Shown here: positions 48,465-56,365 of the stretch, in pieces | Layout: each line of letters begins with the position of its first letter | Position numbering within the stretch: the stretch's first letter is position 1 | Source: Fibrella rubiginis | GTDB taxonomy: Bacteria > Bacteroidota > Bacteroidia > Cytophagales > Spirosomataceae | Length of the DNA stretch: 64,000 nt | Assembly: GCF_017353185.1 (NCBI RefSeq) | Contig: NZ_JAFMYV010000002.1 | Span: forward strand, 372,001 to 436,000 | Reading direction: 5' to 3' | Translations under genes and position numbers: made by a program | Notes under the pieces: generated by a model | What the model was told of the DNA's origin: nothing | The model's database searches: none | What the model saw: only the letters and a program-made list of their open reading frames with translations

Positions 48465-49196
48465 ATGCGAAACGCATTGGCCTTAACGGCTTTGCTGATG
48501 GCTATCTACCTGCTCGACGTGTATGCGGTGAACGCCCGAAAAGGTTGGATGGCCTGGTCGCCTTACGCCTTCCTAGTCTTGCTTTATGGCTGGCTTGTGT
48601 TTCACAATCGGGTATTATTTGAGGGCCTGTACCAACAGGGCAAACGTCGCCAGTATGCGTACTGGACAGCGTTGGCGCTCAGCGTGGGGACGATTAATAT
48701 CTGGCTAATTCTACGGTTCGGTTTTGGGCTCTGGCCTATCCCTATCCTGATTAAATACTATTTATTCACGCTTACGGGGCTGGGCGTTTATGTACTCTTC
48801 CGCCAGTTAGTCCCATTTGCTAACCGAGCCGCTCAGGCTACCGCCTCGGTTAGCAACCTTCCCCGTTATCTGCTCACTGTTCAGACTGATCGTAGGCGGC
48901 ACGAACTGAACGCCCATGACATTCGCTACCTGGAAAGTTTGGAAAACTACGTGCGGGTCATAACAGCTGGCCCCAGCTATTTAATGCGGAGTACCCTCAA
49001 GCAAGTTGAAATAGACTTAGCTGGCAGCGGCTTTTTACGCATCAGTCGATCACACCTGATAAACCCTCAGTTTATTTCTCGCTGGCAGGGAGATGAAGTG
49101 ACCATCAACGGACAAGTTCTACGCATTGGTCGGACGTATAAACAATACGTGATCGGGCAACTTCGTCAGCTACCCCTGCCTAACCTGGTGCATTGA
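48465..49196 (+). CDS. Membrane-bound LytTR transcriptional regulator
   Basis: This 243-residue protein has four membrane helices in its first 120 residues (ALALTALLMAIYLLDVYAV, SPYAFLVLLYGWLVF, ALALSVGTINIWLILRF, YYLFTLTGLGVYVLF) and a LytTR DNA-binding domain at about 140-235 (LLTVQTDRRRHELNAHDIRYLE, then GSGFLRISRSHLINPQFISR). It has no response-regulator receiver domain, so the membrane part probably senses the signal directly. It is divergent from the redoxin-CPBP operon and likely controls it. Start at ATG 48465. Confidence 0.88.
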   Translation: MRNALALTALLMAIYLLDVYAVNARKGWMAWSPYAFLVLLYGWLVFHNRVLFEGLYQQGKRRQYAYWTALALSVGTINIWLILRFGFGLWPIPILIKYYLFTLTGLGVYVLFRQLVPFANRAAQATASVSNLPRYLLTVQTDRRRHELNAHDIRYLESLENYVRVITAGPSYLMRSTLKQVEIDLAGSGFLRISRSHLINPQFISRWQGDEVTINGQVLRIGRTYKQYVIGQLRQLPLPNLVH

Positions 49197-49428
49197 CATC
49201 CCGCCTTCTGGTCTGATTCGATATCGGTTAAGTAGTGACCAACGCTAAACAAGTAAGGTGTTTCTGAGTAACCAGTTGGCTTTCGTTGCCAGTACCAGGC
49301 AGCTCACTGGCTGTTGGCCAACGCAGGCGTTAGGCAGTGGCTGGCCGTGGTCGCTACAGGTTCTGGAGGCAGTACTGATTTTTTCTCTCACCAGCTCCTG
49401 AACAATAAGACAAATTTCCGTGTTAATC

Positions 49429-49514
49429 AGACAATTGTCTATATTTGTCGTAACCTGTTTGGCGGAGTACCACTCCGCTATCAGTACAGTTCACCGCGGA
49501 GCACCACTTCGCTA
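49429..49514 (+). promoter_or_regulatory. Promoter and operator candidates of the Xre-RES operon
   Basis: The -7 box TATATTTG lies at 49440-49447. Overlapping its first base is the perfect palindrome AGACAATTGTCT (49429-49440). Downstream are two copies of a 19-mer, GCGGAGTACCACTCCGCTA at 49462-49480 and GCGGAGCACCACTTCGCTA at 49496-49514, 34 bases apart and each partly palindromic. Either set could bind the antitoxin for autoregulation. The 200 or so bases further upstream (49197-49428) show no gene and no other clear signal. Confidence 0.6.
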
Positions 49515-49529
49515 AACCGTAAACTCAGC

Positions 49530-49910
49530 ATGGTTCAGGATCGAAACAGATTGGTGTTGGCGGCCTTACAGGGTATACCCGCACTGCTTTTTTTTAACGT
49601 GGCTGACCAAACCGGCTACCGGCGAGAACAGGTGGCCGACGTGTTCGACACGTCGCTCAAGACGTTTCAGCGTTATGAACGGGAGCACCGCAACCTTAAT
49701 CCGCAGGATAGTGAGAAGGTGCTGAAAATGCAGGCTCTGTTCAGTCGTGGGGCCGAGGTGTTTGGTTCTTCCGAGGCGTTCAGGCGGTGGATGGACAAGC
49801 CCGCGTTTGGCCTGGGTAATCAGGTGCCTTTTTCACTACTGCGCACGTCGGGCGGTATTGATTTAATCATGGACGAACTAGTCCGCATCGACTTCGGCGA
49901 CCTGGCTTAA
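49530..49910 (+). CDS. Xre/MbcA/ParS-type antitoxin
   Basis: I start this 126-residue protein at the ATG at 49530 (MVQDRNRLVLAALQGIPALL), because the in-frame sequence before it runs through the promoter and operator repeats. The N-terminal half has a helix-turn-helix (YRREQVADVFDTSLKTFQRYE). The C-terminal half is the MbcA/ParS toxin-binding domain (KMQALFSRGAEVFGSSEAFRRWM, then ending LIMDELVRIDFGDLA). It neutralises the RES toxin encoded next and probably represses the operon. Note the 107-base gap before the toxin, which is much longer than usual for this pair. Confidence 0.9.
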   Translation: MVQDRNRLVLAALQGIPALLFFNVADQTGYRREQVADVFDTSLKTFQRYEREHRNLNPQDSEKVLKMQALFSRGAEVFGSSEAFRRWMDKPAFGLGNQVPFSLLRTSGGIDLIMDELVRIDFGDLA

Positions 49911-49931
49911 CGTAATGTAAAAAGTCTTCTG

Positions 49932-50005
49932 TTTACTGTCGTCCGTCTTCTGTTGCTTTGCAACCGGGGGCAAATGCGGAGCAACAGAAGACGGACGACA
50001 GTAAA
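49932..50005. repeat. Inverted repeat between antitoxin and toxin genes
   Basis: The arms at 49932-49961 and 49976-50005 match over 30 bp with two mismatches around a 14-nt loop. The loop-proximal end is GTTGCTTTGC/GCGGAGCAAC, a variant of the cap in the elements at 8711, 25374 and 45896. It lies wholly inside the two-gene toxin-antitoxin transcript. Confidence 0.9.
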
Positions 50006-50017
50006 TAAATAACCCAC

Positions 50018-50467
50018 TTGGAGGTATACCGAATTACGCGAGCCATCTATACCGACCGGCTGATGGCATCGGGTGGGGTAGCGCGCTGGAACACGCGGGG
50101 TCGGTTTGTGATTTACACGGCGGGTAGCCGCGCCCTCGCCTGTCTCGAAAACGTGGTGCACCGTAGCGGTGAGGGCCTGCAGGACTTATTTCGGGTCATG
50201 GTCATTCATATTCCTGACCGGCTATCCGTGCAGACTATTTTGCCCGCCGACTTACCTGACAACTGGACTGATTACCAGAATTTTGACGTATGCCAGCAGC
50301 AGGGCGAAAACTGGTTGCTGGCGGGCACGTCGGCGGTGTTGCGGGTGCCGTCGGTGATCGTGCCGCAGGAGTGGAATTACCTGCTCAACCCCGCCCATCC
50401 TGACTTTGCGGCCATCGAGCTGCTGCGCACGGAACCCTTTTTTTTCGACCCCCGCCTGAAGGCGTAA
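50018..50467 (+). CDS. RES-domain toxin (NAD+-degrading)
   Basis: This 149-residue RES-family protein begins VYRI after a TTG start at 50018. The next ATG (50063) would delete the conserved first strand with its arginine. Key segments are VYRITRAIYTDRL, ARWNTRGRFVIYTAGSRALACLE and ending FFDPRLKA, matching the family's Arg/Tyr/Ser-Glu active-site region. Studied RES toxins break down NAD+ and halt growth. It pairs with the Xre antitoxin upstream. The TTG start and the intervening 74-bp hairpin suggest that its native translation start has been changed. Confidence 0.9.
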   Translation: MEVYRITRAIYTDRLMASGGVARWNTRGRFVIYTAGSRALACLENVVHRSGEGLQDLFRVMVIHIPDRLSVQTILPADLPDNWTDYQNFDVCQQQGENWLLAGTSAVLRVPSVIVPQEWNYLLNPAHPDFAAIELLRTEPFFFDPRLKA

Positions 50468-50682
50468 GGCAGGTCAGCGCTGATTTTTTAATCCACTATA
50501 TAGCGTTCATTGTCCAGCGCTGCTAAGGCTGTTTTAGAAAACGACTAATTGTATTTCGGAAAGAATATAGCTACTGTTCCACGGATTGGTAATCAGCAGG
50601 ATAGGGGGGAGGTATTTTTTGTCAAACAAGGCTTCTTACGCGTGATTCTAGGCTATATCTTTTAATTTACCCGGAAAAATTG

Positions 50683-50690
50683 TATATTTG
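50683..50690 (+). promoter_or_regulatory. -7 promoter box of gyrA
   Basis: TATATTTG at 50683-50690 fits TAnnTTTG and lies 69 bases before the gyrA ATG. A TTTA at 50661-50664 is at a suitable -33 distance. Downstream of it, AAAATTGTAAATTTT (50723-50737) is a small palindrome that could affect translation or regulator binding. The rest of the 291-base gap before gyrA shows nothing clear. Confidence 0.6.
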
Positions 50691-50758
50691 TGTATAGCCG
50701 CTTGCTGTGAAACGCTACGGCCAAAATTGTAAATTTTCGCGAAATCCCCCTTCCGTTT

Positions 50759-53335
50759 ATGGCAGATCAAGCTCCCGAAATGGAGAACCCCAGCAACGTA
50801 GTCCCGATCAATATCGAAGACGAAATGCGCGGTGCCTACATCGACTATTCTATGTCGGTGATTATTTCTCGGGCCTTACCCGACGTACGCGATGGCCTCA
50901 AGCCCGTACACCGCCGCGTCCTCTTCGGTATGGCCGAACTGGGTGTCAATTATAACAAACCACACAAGAAATCAGCCCGTATCGTGGGCGAGGTGCTGGG
51001 TAAATACCATCCCCACGGCGACTCATCTGTTTACGATACCATGGTGCGGATGGCCCAGGATTGGTCGCTGCGTTACCCCATGGTTGACGGGCAGGGGAAC
51101 TTCGGGTCCGTAGATGGTGATTCGCCGGCGGCCATGCGGTATACCGAAGCGCGCCTGAAGCGGATTGCCGAAGAAATGCTGGGTGATATCTACAAGGAAA
51201 CCGTTGATTTCCAGCCCAACTTCGACGATTCGCTGGAAGAGCCAACCGTCATGCCCGCCAAGTTGCCCAACCTGCTGCTCAACGGCTCGTCGGGTATTGC
51301 CGTGGGTATGGCCACCAACATGGCCCCCCATAACCTGTCGGAAGTGGTCGACGGTATCACGGCTTACCTGGATAACAACGACATCACGGTTGACGAGCTG
51401 ATGAAGCACGTGGTGGCTCCCGATTTCCCAACGGGCGGCACCATCTTTGGCATGAGCGGCGTGCAGTCGGCCTTCCGCGAAGGCCGGGGGCGCGTGGTGA
51501 TCCGGGCCAACGCGACCATTGAAGAACACAAAGGCAAAACCCAGATCATCGTCACGGAGATTCCGTACATGATCAACAAGTCGGTGATGCTGGAGAAAAC
51601 GGCCGACCTCATCAACGAAAAAAAGATTGAGGGTATTTCGGCGTTCCGCGATGAATCAGACCGCGATGGTATGCGGGTGGTGTATGACATCAAGCGCGAT
51701 GCCAACGCCAGCGTAGTGCTTAACAACCTATACAAGCACACGGCCCTGCAATCGTCGTTCAGCATCAATAACGTGGCTCTGGTGAAGGGCCGCCCCATGA
51801 TTCTGAACCTCAAAGACATGATGCGCTATTACGTAGAGCATCGGTATGAGGTAATTACGCGTCGCACCCAGTATGAACTGCGCGAGGCCGAAAAGCGGGC
51901 GCACATCTTGCTGGGTCTGCTCATCGCCCTTGATAATATTGACGCGGTGATCAAGCTGATCCGTGGTTCGCGCGATGCCGACGTGGCTCGCAAAGGACTG
52001 ATGGAGGACTTTGCCTTGTCTGATGCCCAGGCGAAAGCTATTCTGGAAATGCGCCTCCAGCGCCTGACGGGCCTGGAACGCGCTAAAATCCAGGCAGAGT
52101 ATGACGAACTGATGCGTGCTATTGCCGACTATAACGAGATTCTGGCGTCGGATGAGCGGAAGCGGCAGATTATCAAGATCGAGCTGGCCGACCTCAAAGA
52201 CCGTTACGGCGATCCCCGTCGCACGCAGATCAACGCCCTGGCCGATGGTGACATCGACGACCTGTCGCTGATCGACGACGAGGAAATGATCATTACGATC
52301 TCGCACGAAGGCTACATCAAACGCACGCCGCTGACGCAATATCGGCAGCAGGGGCGGGGTGGTACCGGCTCGAAAGGAGCCACCAGCAAAGACGGCGACT
52401 TTACCGAGCATCTGTACTCGGCTTCGATGCATAACACCCTGCTGATTTTTACGCAGAAAGGGCGCATGTACTGGCTTCCGGTGTATAAGCTGCAGGAAGG
52501 TGCCCGCGATGCCAAGGGTAAGCCGCTGCCCAACTACATTCAGATTGAACAGGATGATAAAGTGCGGGCGGTGATCAACGTGAAAGACCTGGGCAACCCG
52601 GACTATATCAACAACAACTACATTGTGATGTGTACTGAGCAGGGCACGATCAAGAAAACGTTGTTGGAAGCCTATTCACGGCCCCGTCAGAGTGGTATCA
52701 TCGCGATCACGATTGACCAGGAAGATCGTCTGCTCGACGTGGTTTTGACCAACGGTAGTAACGAAATTGTGATTGCCTCGCGGGCGGGTAAAGCCGTTCG
52801 GTTCAACGAACGCGGCGTTCGGCCCATGGGTCGTACGGCGGCCGGGGTGAAAGGCATCACGCTTGATGAATCACAGCCCGACGATAGGGTAGTGGGCATG
52901 GTGTGCATTGGTAGCCCTGATGCGCAACTGCTCGTGATTTCGGAAAACGGCTATGGCAAACGGTCGCCTATCGACGAGTATCGGATCACAAACCGCGGCG
53001 CTAAAGGCGTTGGTACACTGAAGGTGACGGAAAAAGTAGGTGCCCTGGTGGGTATTCTGGAAGCCTCAGATACCGTTGACCTGATGGTCATCAACCGGTC
53101 GGGCATTTTGCTGCGGACGCCTGTACGGGAAATCAACGTGATTGGCCGCAATACACAGGGTGTTCGCGTGATCAAGCTCCGTGAAGGCGACGCTATCTCG
53201 TCGGTAACAACGGTGGTGCAGGATGACCTGGATGAGGATGGAGGTGTGACCAGTACGTTAACCGACGGCCCATCTGACGGCGTGGTTGAGGTAACAGATA
53301 GCCCAGATGAAGTTTCTGCTTCGTCGGCAGAATAG
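50759..53335 (+). CDS. gyrA: DNA gyrase subunit A
   Basis: This 858-residue subunit cuts and rejoins DNA during supercoiling. The active-site tyrosine is Y128 in AAMRYTEAR. The quinolone-resistance region reads [14 protein letters not shown], keeping S89 and D93 (S83 and D87 in E. coli numbering), so no classic resistance change is seen. The C-terminal propeller contains a GyrA-box-like QQGRGGTG rather than the textbook QRRGGKG, and the tail is acidic and Ser/Asp-rich. It stands alone; gyrB is not in the window. Confidence 0.97.
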   Translation: MADQAPEMENPSNVVPINIEDEMRGAYIDYSMSVIISRALPDVRDGLKPVHRRVLFGMAELGVNYNKPHKKSARIVGEVLGKYHPHGDSSVYDTMVRMAQDWSLRYPMVDGQGNFGSVDGDSPAAMRYTEARLKRIAEEMLGDIYKETVDFQPNFDDSLEEPTVMPAKLPNLLLNGSSGIAVGMATNMAPHNLSEVVDGITAYLDNNDITVDELMKHVVAPDFPTGGTIFGMSGVQSAFREGRGRVVIRANATIEEHKGKTQIIVTEIPYMINKSVMLEKTADLINEKKIEGISAFRDESDRDGMRVVYDIKRDANASVVLNNLYKHTALQSSFSINNVALVKGRPMILNLKDMMRYYVEHRYEVITRRTQYELREAEKRAHILLGLLIALDNIDAVIKLIRGSRDADVARKGLMEDFALSDAQAKAILEMRLQRLTGLERAKIQAEYDELMRAIADYNEILASDERKRQIIKIELADLKDRYGDPRRTQINALADGDIDDLSLIDDEEMIITISHEGYIKRTPLTQYRQQGRGGTGSKGATSKDGDFTEHLYSASMHNTLLIFTQKGRMYWLPVYKLQEGARDAKGKPLPNYIQIEQDDKVRAVINVKDLGNPDYINNNYIVMCTEQGTIKKTLLEAYSRPRQSGIIAITIDQEDRLLDVVLTNGSNEIVIASRAGKAVRFNERGVRPMGRTAAGVKGITLDESQPDDRVVGMVCIGSPDAQLLVISENGYGKRSPIDEYRITNRGAKGVGTLKVTEKVGALVGILEASDTVDLMVINRSGILLRTPVREINVIGRNTQGVRVIKLREGDAISSVTTVVQDDLDEDGGVTSTLTDGPSDGVVEVTDSPDEVSASSAE

Positions 53336-53357
53336 AGCGCGTGTGTACCAGGTAACG

Positions 53358-53395
53358 AAACCGAGTCGCTGGGATTAAACCGGCGACTCGGTTTT
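53358..53395 (+). terminator. Terminator after gyrA
   Basis: AAACCGAGTCGC (53358-53369) pairs with GCGACTCGGTTT (53383-53394), 12 bp around a 13-nt loop, followed by T and G. It lies 22 bases after the gyrA stop. Confidence 0.88.
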
Positions 53396-53464
53396 GCGTC
53401 TAAAAACAGAAGGAAATGTGTAATTTCGTTCTTAGTTTCAAAATCAACCCAATAAGTACGCTAC

Positions 53465-54943
53465 ATGGCACAATCCATGAAACAAGTCCTGATCCTATCG
53501 GCCGCCTCGCTGTTTTCGTTGACAGCTATGGCCCAGAACAAAGCGATTCTGTTGAAAGAGCAGGGTGCGCTCGATAAGGCCAAAACAGAAATCGACGCCA
53601 ACGTGGCTGAGCCTAAACTGTCGGGTAAAGCCAAAACCTGGTATACCAAAGGGCAGATTTATGAAGCCATTGCCTTGGATCCAAAGCTGAACACGCTCGA
53701 TTCAAACGCCGCGATGGTGGCCTATGAGTCGTATAAAAAGGCCTTGGAAGTAGAGCCGAATGGTGGCAAAATGGGCAAAGAGATCAACGAAGCCCTGACG
53801 GGTAAGATGATGTATTCGGCCATGATGAACCAGGGGGTTCGGAAATACCAGGCTAAAAATTATGATGCAGCTTATGCCGCTATGTCGATGGCTGCCCAGA
53901 TTAATCCTGCCGATACCACAGCACCTATGTATGCGGGTATCAGTGCCCAGCAGGCAATGAATGCGAAAGGGGAGGGGGCAAACAAAGCCACCTATATGAC
54001 CCAGACGAAAGAGCAGTTTGAGAAATATGGTGCCAACGGTGGTCGCGACGCTACTATCTGGGCTTCACTGGCGCAGATGTATAACAACGACAAAGAAACC
54101 GACAAAGCCCTGGCTACGCTCGATAAGGCGTTGAAAGTGCTACCGGGCAATCGTGATCTTAATGCCACCCGCGTGAGTATCCTGCAATCGTCGGGCCGGG
54201 TAGATGACGCCATCGCCAGCATGAAGGATTACTATGATAAGAATCCGACCGACGTGCAGTCGGCGCTGAACCTGGCTATCCTGTACGACAATAAAGCCAC
54301 TGAGTATGAGAAGGAAGCCAAAAAAGCACTCGACTCGGGTAAGAAAGGTGGTCAGCTGAGCAAGAAAGTGGCCGACGAAAAGGCGGTACTAGACACGTAC
54401 AATGCTGAGGCAGCCCGTTTGGCAGGTGCCATCAAGAAGCAACCCAAAAACGCCGAACTGAAACGTCAATTGACCGACTTGCAGGCTAAAGTAGTTGAGC
54501 AGAAAAAGAAAATGGCTGATCTGGACGCTCAGATGAAAGAAGAAGCCGCTAAAGGAGTAGATGGTGCCGCCATGCAGAAAAACGCGGGTGAGCTAACCAA
54601 GAAAGCCACCGAGACCCGTGAACTGTCGAAGGGTTACTACAACAAAGTGCTGGCTACGGATCCCAATAACTTCGAAGCTAACTTTAACCTGGGCGTATAT
54701 TACTTCAACGAAGGTGCCGAGATGAAGCGCGAAGTTGATAACATGAGCATGGCTGATTACACGAAAAACGGCAAAGAAGTAGAAGGCCGCGTTTGTGGCA
54801 AATTCAAGCAGGCATTGCCGTACTTCACGAAAGCAAAATCGGTGAAAGCTGATGACAACTCGTTGAATACATCGCTTGAGCAATTAGAAACGATTCTGAA
54901 GCAATTTGAAGGCAAGAACATTGCCTGTGTAGAATCGAAATAA
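53465..54943 (+). CDS. Exported tetratricopeptide-repeat protein
   Basis: This 492-residue protein has a signal peptide (QVLILSAASLFSLTAMAQ) and TPR units throughout: about residues 30-110, 120-170 (NQGVRKYQAKNYDAAYAAMS), 195-245 (AQMYNNDKETDKALATLDKA) and 380-490 (ATDPNNFEANFNLGVYYFNE). Between them lies a coiled-coil-like stretch (about 280-370, rich in Lys, Ala, Glu and Gln). It is a periplasmic or outer-membrane scaffold by sequence. The partner is unknown. It has its own promoter region and terminator and is not in an operon with gyrA. Confidence 0.85.
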   Translation: MAQSMKQVLILSAASLFSLTAMAQNKAILLKEQGALDKAKTEIDANVAEPKLSGKAKTWYTKGQIYEAIALDPKLNTLDSNAAMVAYESYKKALEVEPNGGKMGKEINEALTGKMMYSAMMNQGVRKYQAKNYDAAYAAMSMAAQINPADTTAPMYAGISAQQAMNAKGEGANKATYMTQTKEQFEKYGANGGRDATIWASLAQMYNNDKETDKALATLDKALKVLPGNRDLNATRVSILQSSGRVDDAIASMKDYYDKNPTDVQSALNLAILYDNKATEYEKEAKKALDSGKKGGQLSKKVADEKAVLDTYNAEAARLAGAIKKQPKNAELKRQLTDLQAKVVEQKKKMADLDAQMKEEAAKGVDGAAMQKNAGELTKKATETRELSKGYYNKVLATDPNNFEANFNLGVYYFNEGAEMKREVDNMSMADYTKNGKEVEGRVCGKFKQALPYFTKAKSVKADDNSLNTSLEQLETILKQFEGKNIACVESK

Positions 54944-54953
54944 GCCGTAAGGG

Positions 54954-54984
54954 TAAGGGCGCTGATAAAAGGCGCCCTTATTTT
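54954..54984 (+). terminator. Terminator after TPR gene
   Basis: TAAGGGCGC (54954-54962) pairs with GCGCCCTTA (54972-54980), followed by TTTT, 11 bases after the TPR stop codon. Confidence 0.88.
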
Positions 54985-55169
54985 ATCATCATCTACTTAA
55001 CATAATATAAATTATACAACTCAACTGGTGTAGGTTAGCCATCCTGTGTGAAGACCTTATCCACGTGAAACGTTAACGTACTACTAGAGAAAGACTTAGG
55101 TGGCCAAATAGGGCTATACACCCTGTATAGGGGGTTCTGCAGCGGCACGAAGTAACCCTGGTACCCATG
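54985..55169 (+). other. Gene-free stretch; possible small RNA, parS-like site
   Basis: No protein gene is seen here. The stretch contains TTATCCACGTGAAACG (55057-55072), a partial match to the ParB site parS, followed by the palindrome ACGTTAACGT (55070-55079) and the small hairpin CTATACACCCTGTATAG (55112-55128). It ends in a hairpin with a T run on the plus strand. A short non-coding transcript is possible, but no promoter box supports it. Confidence 0.3.
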
Positions 55170-55196
55170 AAAAAGCCCGCCTGAAGCGGGCTTTTT
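55170..55196. terminator. Bidirectional terminator after the btuG-like gene
   Basis: AAAAAGCCCGC (55170-55180) and GCGGGCTTTTT (55186-55196) form an 11-bp stem with a CTGAA loop and T runs on both strands, 20 bases beyond the end of the minus-strand btuG-like gene. Confidence 0.9.
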
Positions 55197-55216
55197 GTGA
55201 AAGAGCCAACCCGTGC

Positions 55217-56365
55217 CTACTTGAAGTAAAACCCGTTTGGCGCAATACCCACCTTAGCCGAATCAAGCAATACACCTGTAGCCCGGTACCGCACCACCGT
55301 GCCGCCCCGGTTGAAATCTTTTGCGTCGCCACCGTAGATAATGTTCGTGGCCGGGTCAACGCCAAGGCCGTAGAAACTTCGGTTGATGAGTGGCCTGTCT
55401 AATGGAATGCTCGTGGCGGCAGCAGGTGTGCTGTACACGGCCCCACCGAAGGTAAAGTACAGCGTTTTGGTGGTGTTATTGAACACCATGTTGCCTGGAT
55501 TATCGAGCACAGGTTTTCCTCCAATCGTGACGCGGCTGACGATCTGGCGCGTGGTTGGATTGATTCTTATCAGCTCAGCGGTGGTGGGCACCAGTTTATT
55601 GGTCGTATAATCAAAGGCATACTTGCCACTGCACAACACATATACCACGTTGTTGTCCGGGTCGTAGGCCATCGACGTTGGCCGGTCGCCAACGGTAATG
55701 GTCGTTACTACCTGATCGGTATCGGTATTGATGACTGACACGGTATTATCAACGCCAAACCCGCCGGAATTAGCTACGAAGACTTGGTTGCCGGCTAGTA
55801 CAAGCTGCTCCGGACCGCCGCCTACCGTAATCTGCTTAAATGCCTGTCGACCGGCCAGGTCAACAACGGCCACGTTGGGCCCTACTGTTTTGCCCCCCCA
55901 GCAACTTACGTACGCTTTAAGGTACTGCCCATTTTGGGGCGGCGCGGCGACCATGTAGCGGGGTTGCTCAACGGCTAGCTGGGCGGCGCTTATCCCCTTC
56001 TGAATGGTACCGATGTTGCGAAACGTGCTGCTTTCCACTACTTCTACCTTGTCGCTGTTGTTCACGACGAGATACCCTTTTCCGCCGATTTCAATATATG
56101 ACTGTAGCACATCGCCAAGGGGACGATCATTGACCGCCGAAAAGATGTTGGGGGCCGTAACCTGCCCGGTTTGGGCGTTGAGCAAGCTGACGGAAGCGTT
56201 TCCTTTCTTAAACGCCCCTTCTTCCATAACCAGGACTCCCGATTCAAACGGCTCAGTACGGACAGGCTCAGTAACCGAACAACTCTGTAGAATAAAAAAG
56301 CCCGCCGTAGCCAATAGGGCAACACAGCCGGAACGGCCCAGAGGCCTTGTATTAGTGAAATGCAT
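55217..56365 (-). CDS. Surface lipoprotein beta-propeller, BtuG-like
   Basis: I start this 382-residue protein at the ATG at 56365, which gives a lipoprotein signal ending at C29 (FFILQSC). The rest consists of propeller blades of the YVTN/YncE type (DTVSVINTDTDQVVTTITVGDRP is typical, shown here from the middle). It follows the B12 receptor gene with a 14-base overlap and lies under the same cobalamin riboswitch. In Bacteroides, the lipoprotein BtuG caps BtuB and binds B12 extremely tightly. Fold, anchor and context all fit that role, so I infer a BtuG-like corrinoid-binding protein. Confidence 0.8.
   Translation of the reverse strand: MHFTNTRPLGRSGCVALLATAGFFILQSCSVTEPVRTEPFESGVLVMEEGAFKKGNASVSLLNAQTGQVTAPNIFSAVNDRPLGDVLQSYIEIGGKGYLVVNNSDKVEVVESSTFRNIGTIQKGISAAQLAVEQPRYMVAAPPQNGQYLKAYVSCWGGKTVGPNVAVVDLAGRQAFKQITVGGGPEQLVLAGNQVFVANSGGFGVDNTVSVINTDTDQVVTTITVGDRPTSMAYDPDNNVVYVLCSGKYAFDYTTNKLVPTTAELIRINPTTRQIVSRVTIGGKPVLDNPGNMVFNNTTKTLYFTFGGAVYSTPAAATSIPLDRPLINRSFYGLGVDPATNIIYGGDAKDFNRGGTVVRYRATGVLLDSAKVGIAPNGFYFK

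Noticed and set aside
50468..50758. Replication origin next to gyrA
   Set aside because: No cluster of TTATCCACA boxes, no dnaA and no dnaN are seen. The gap contains a normal promoter.
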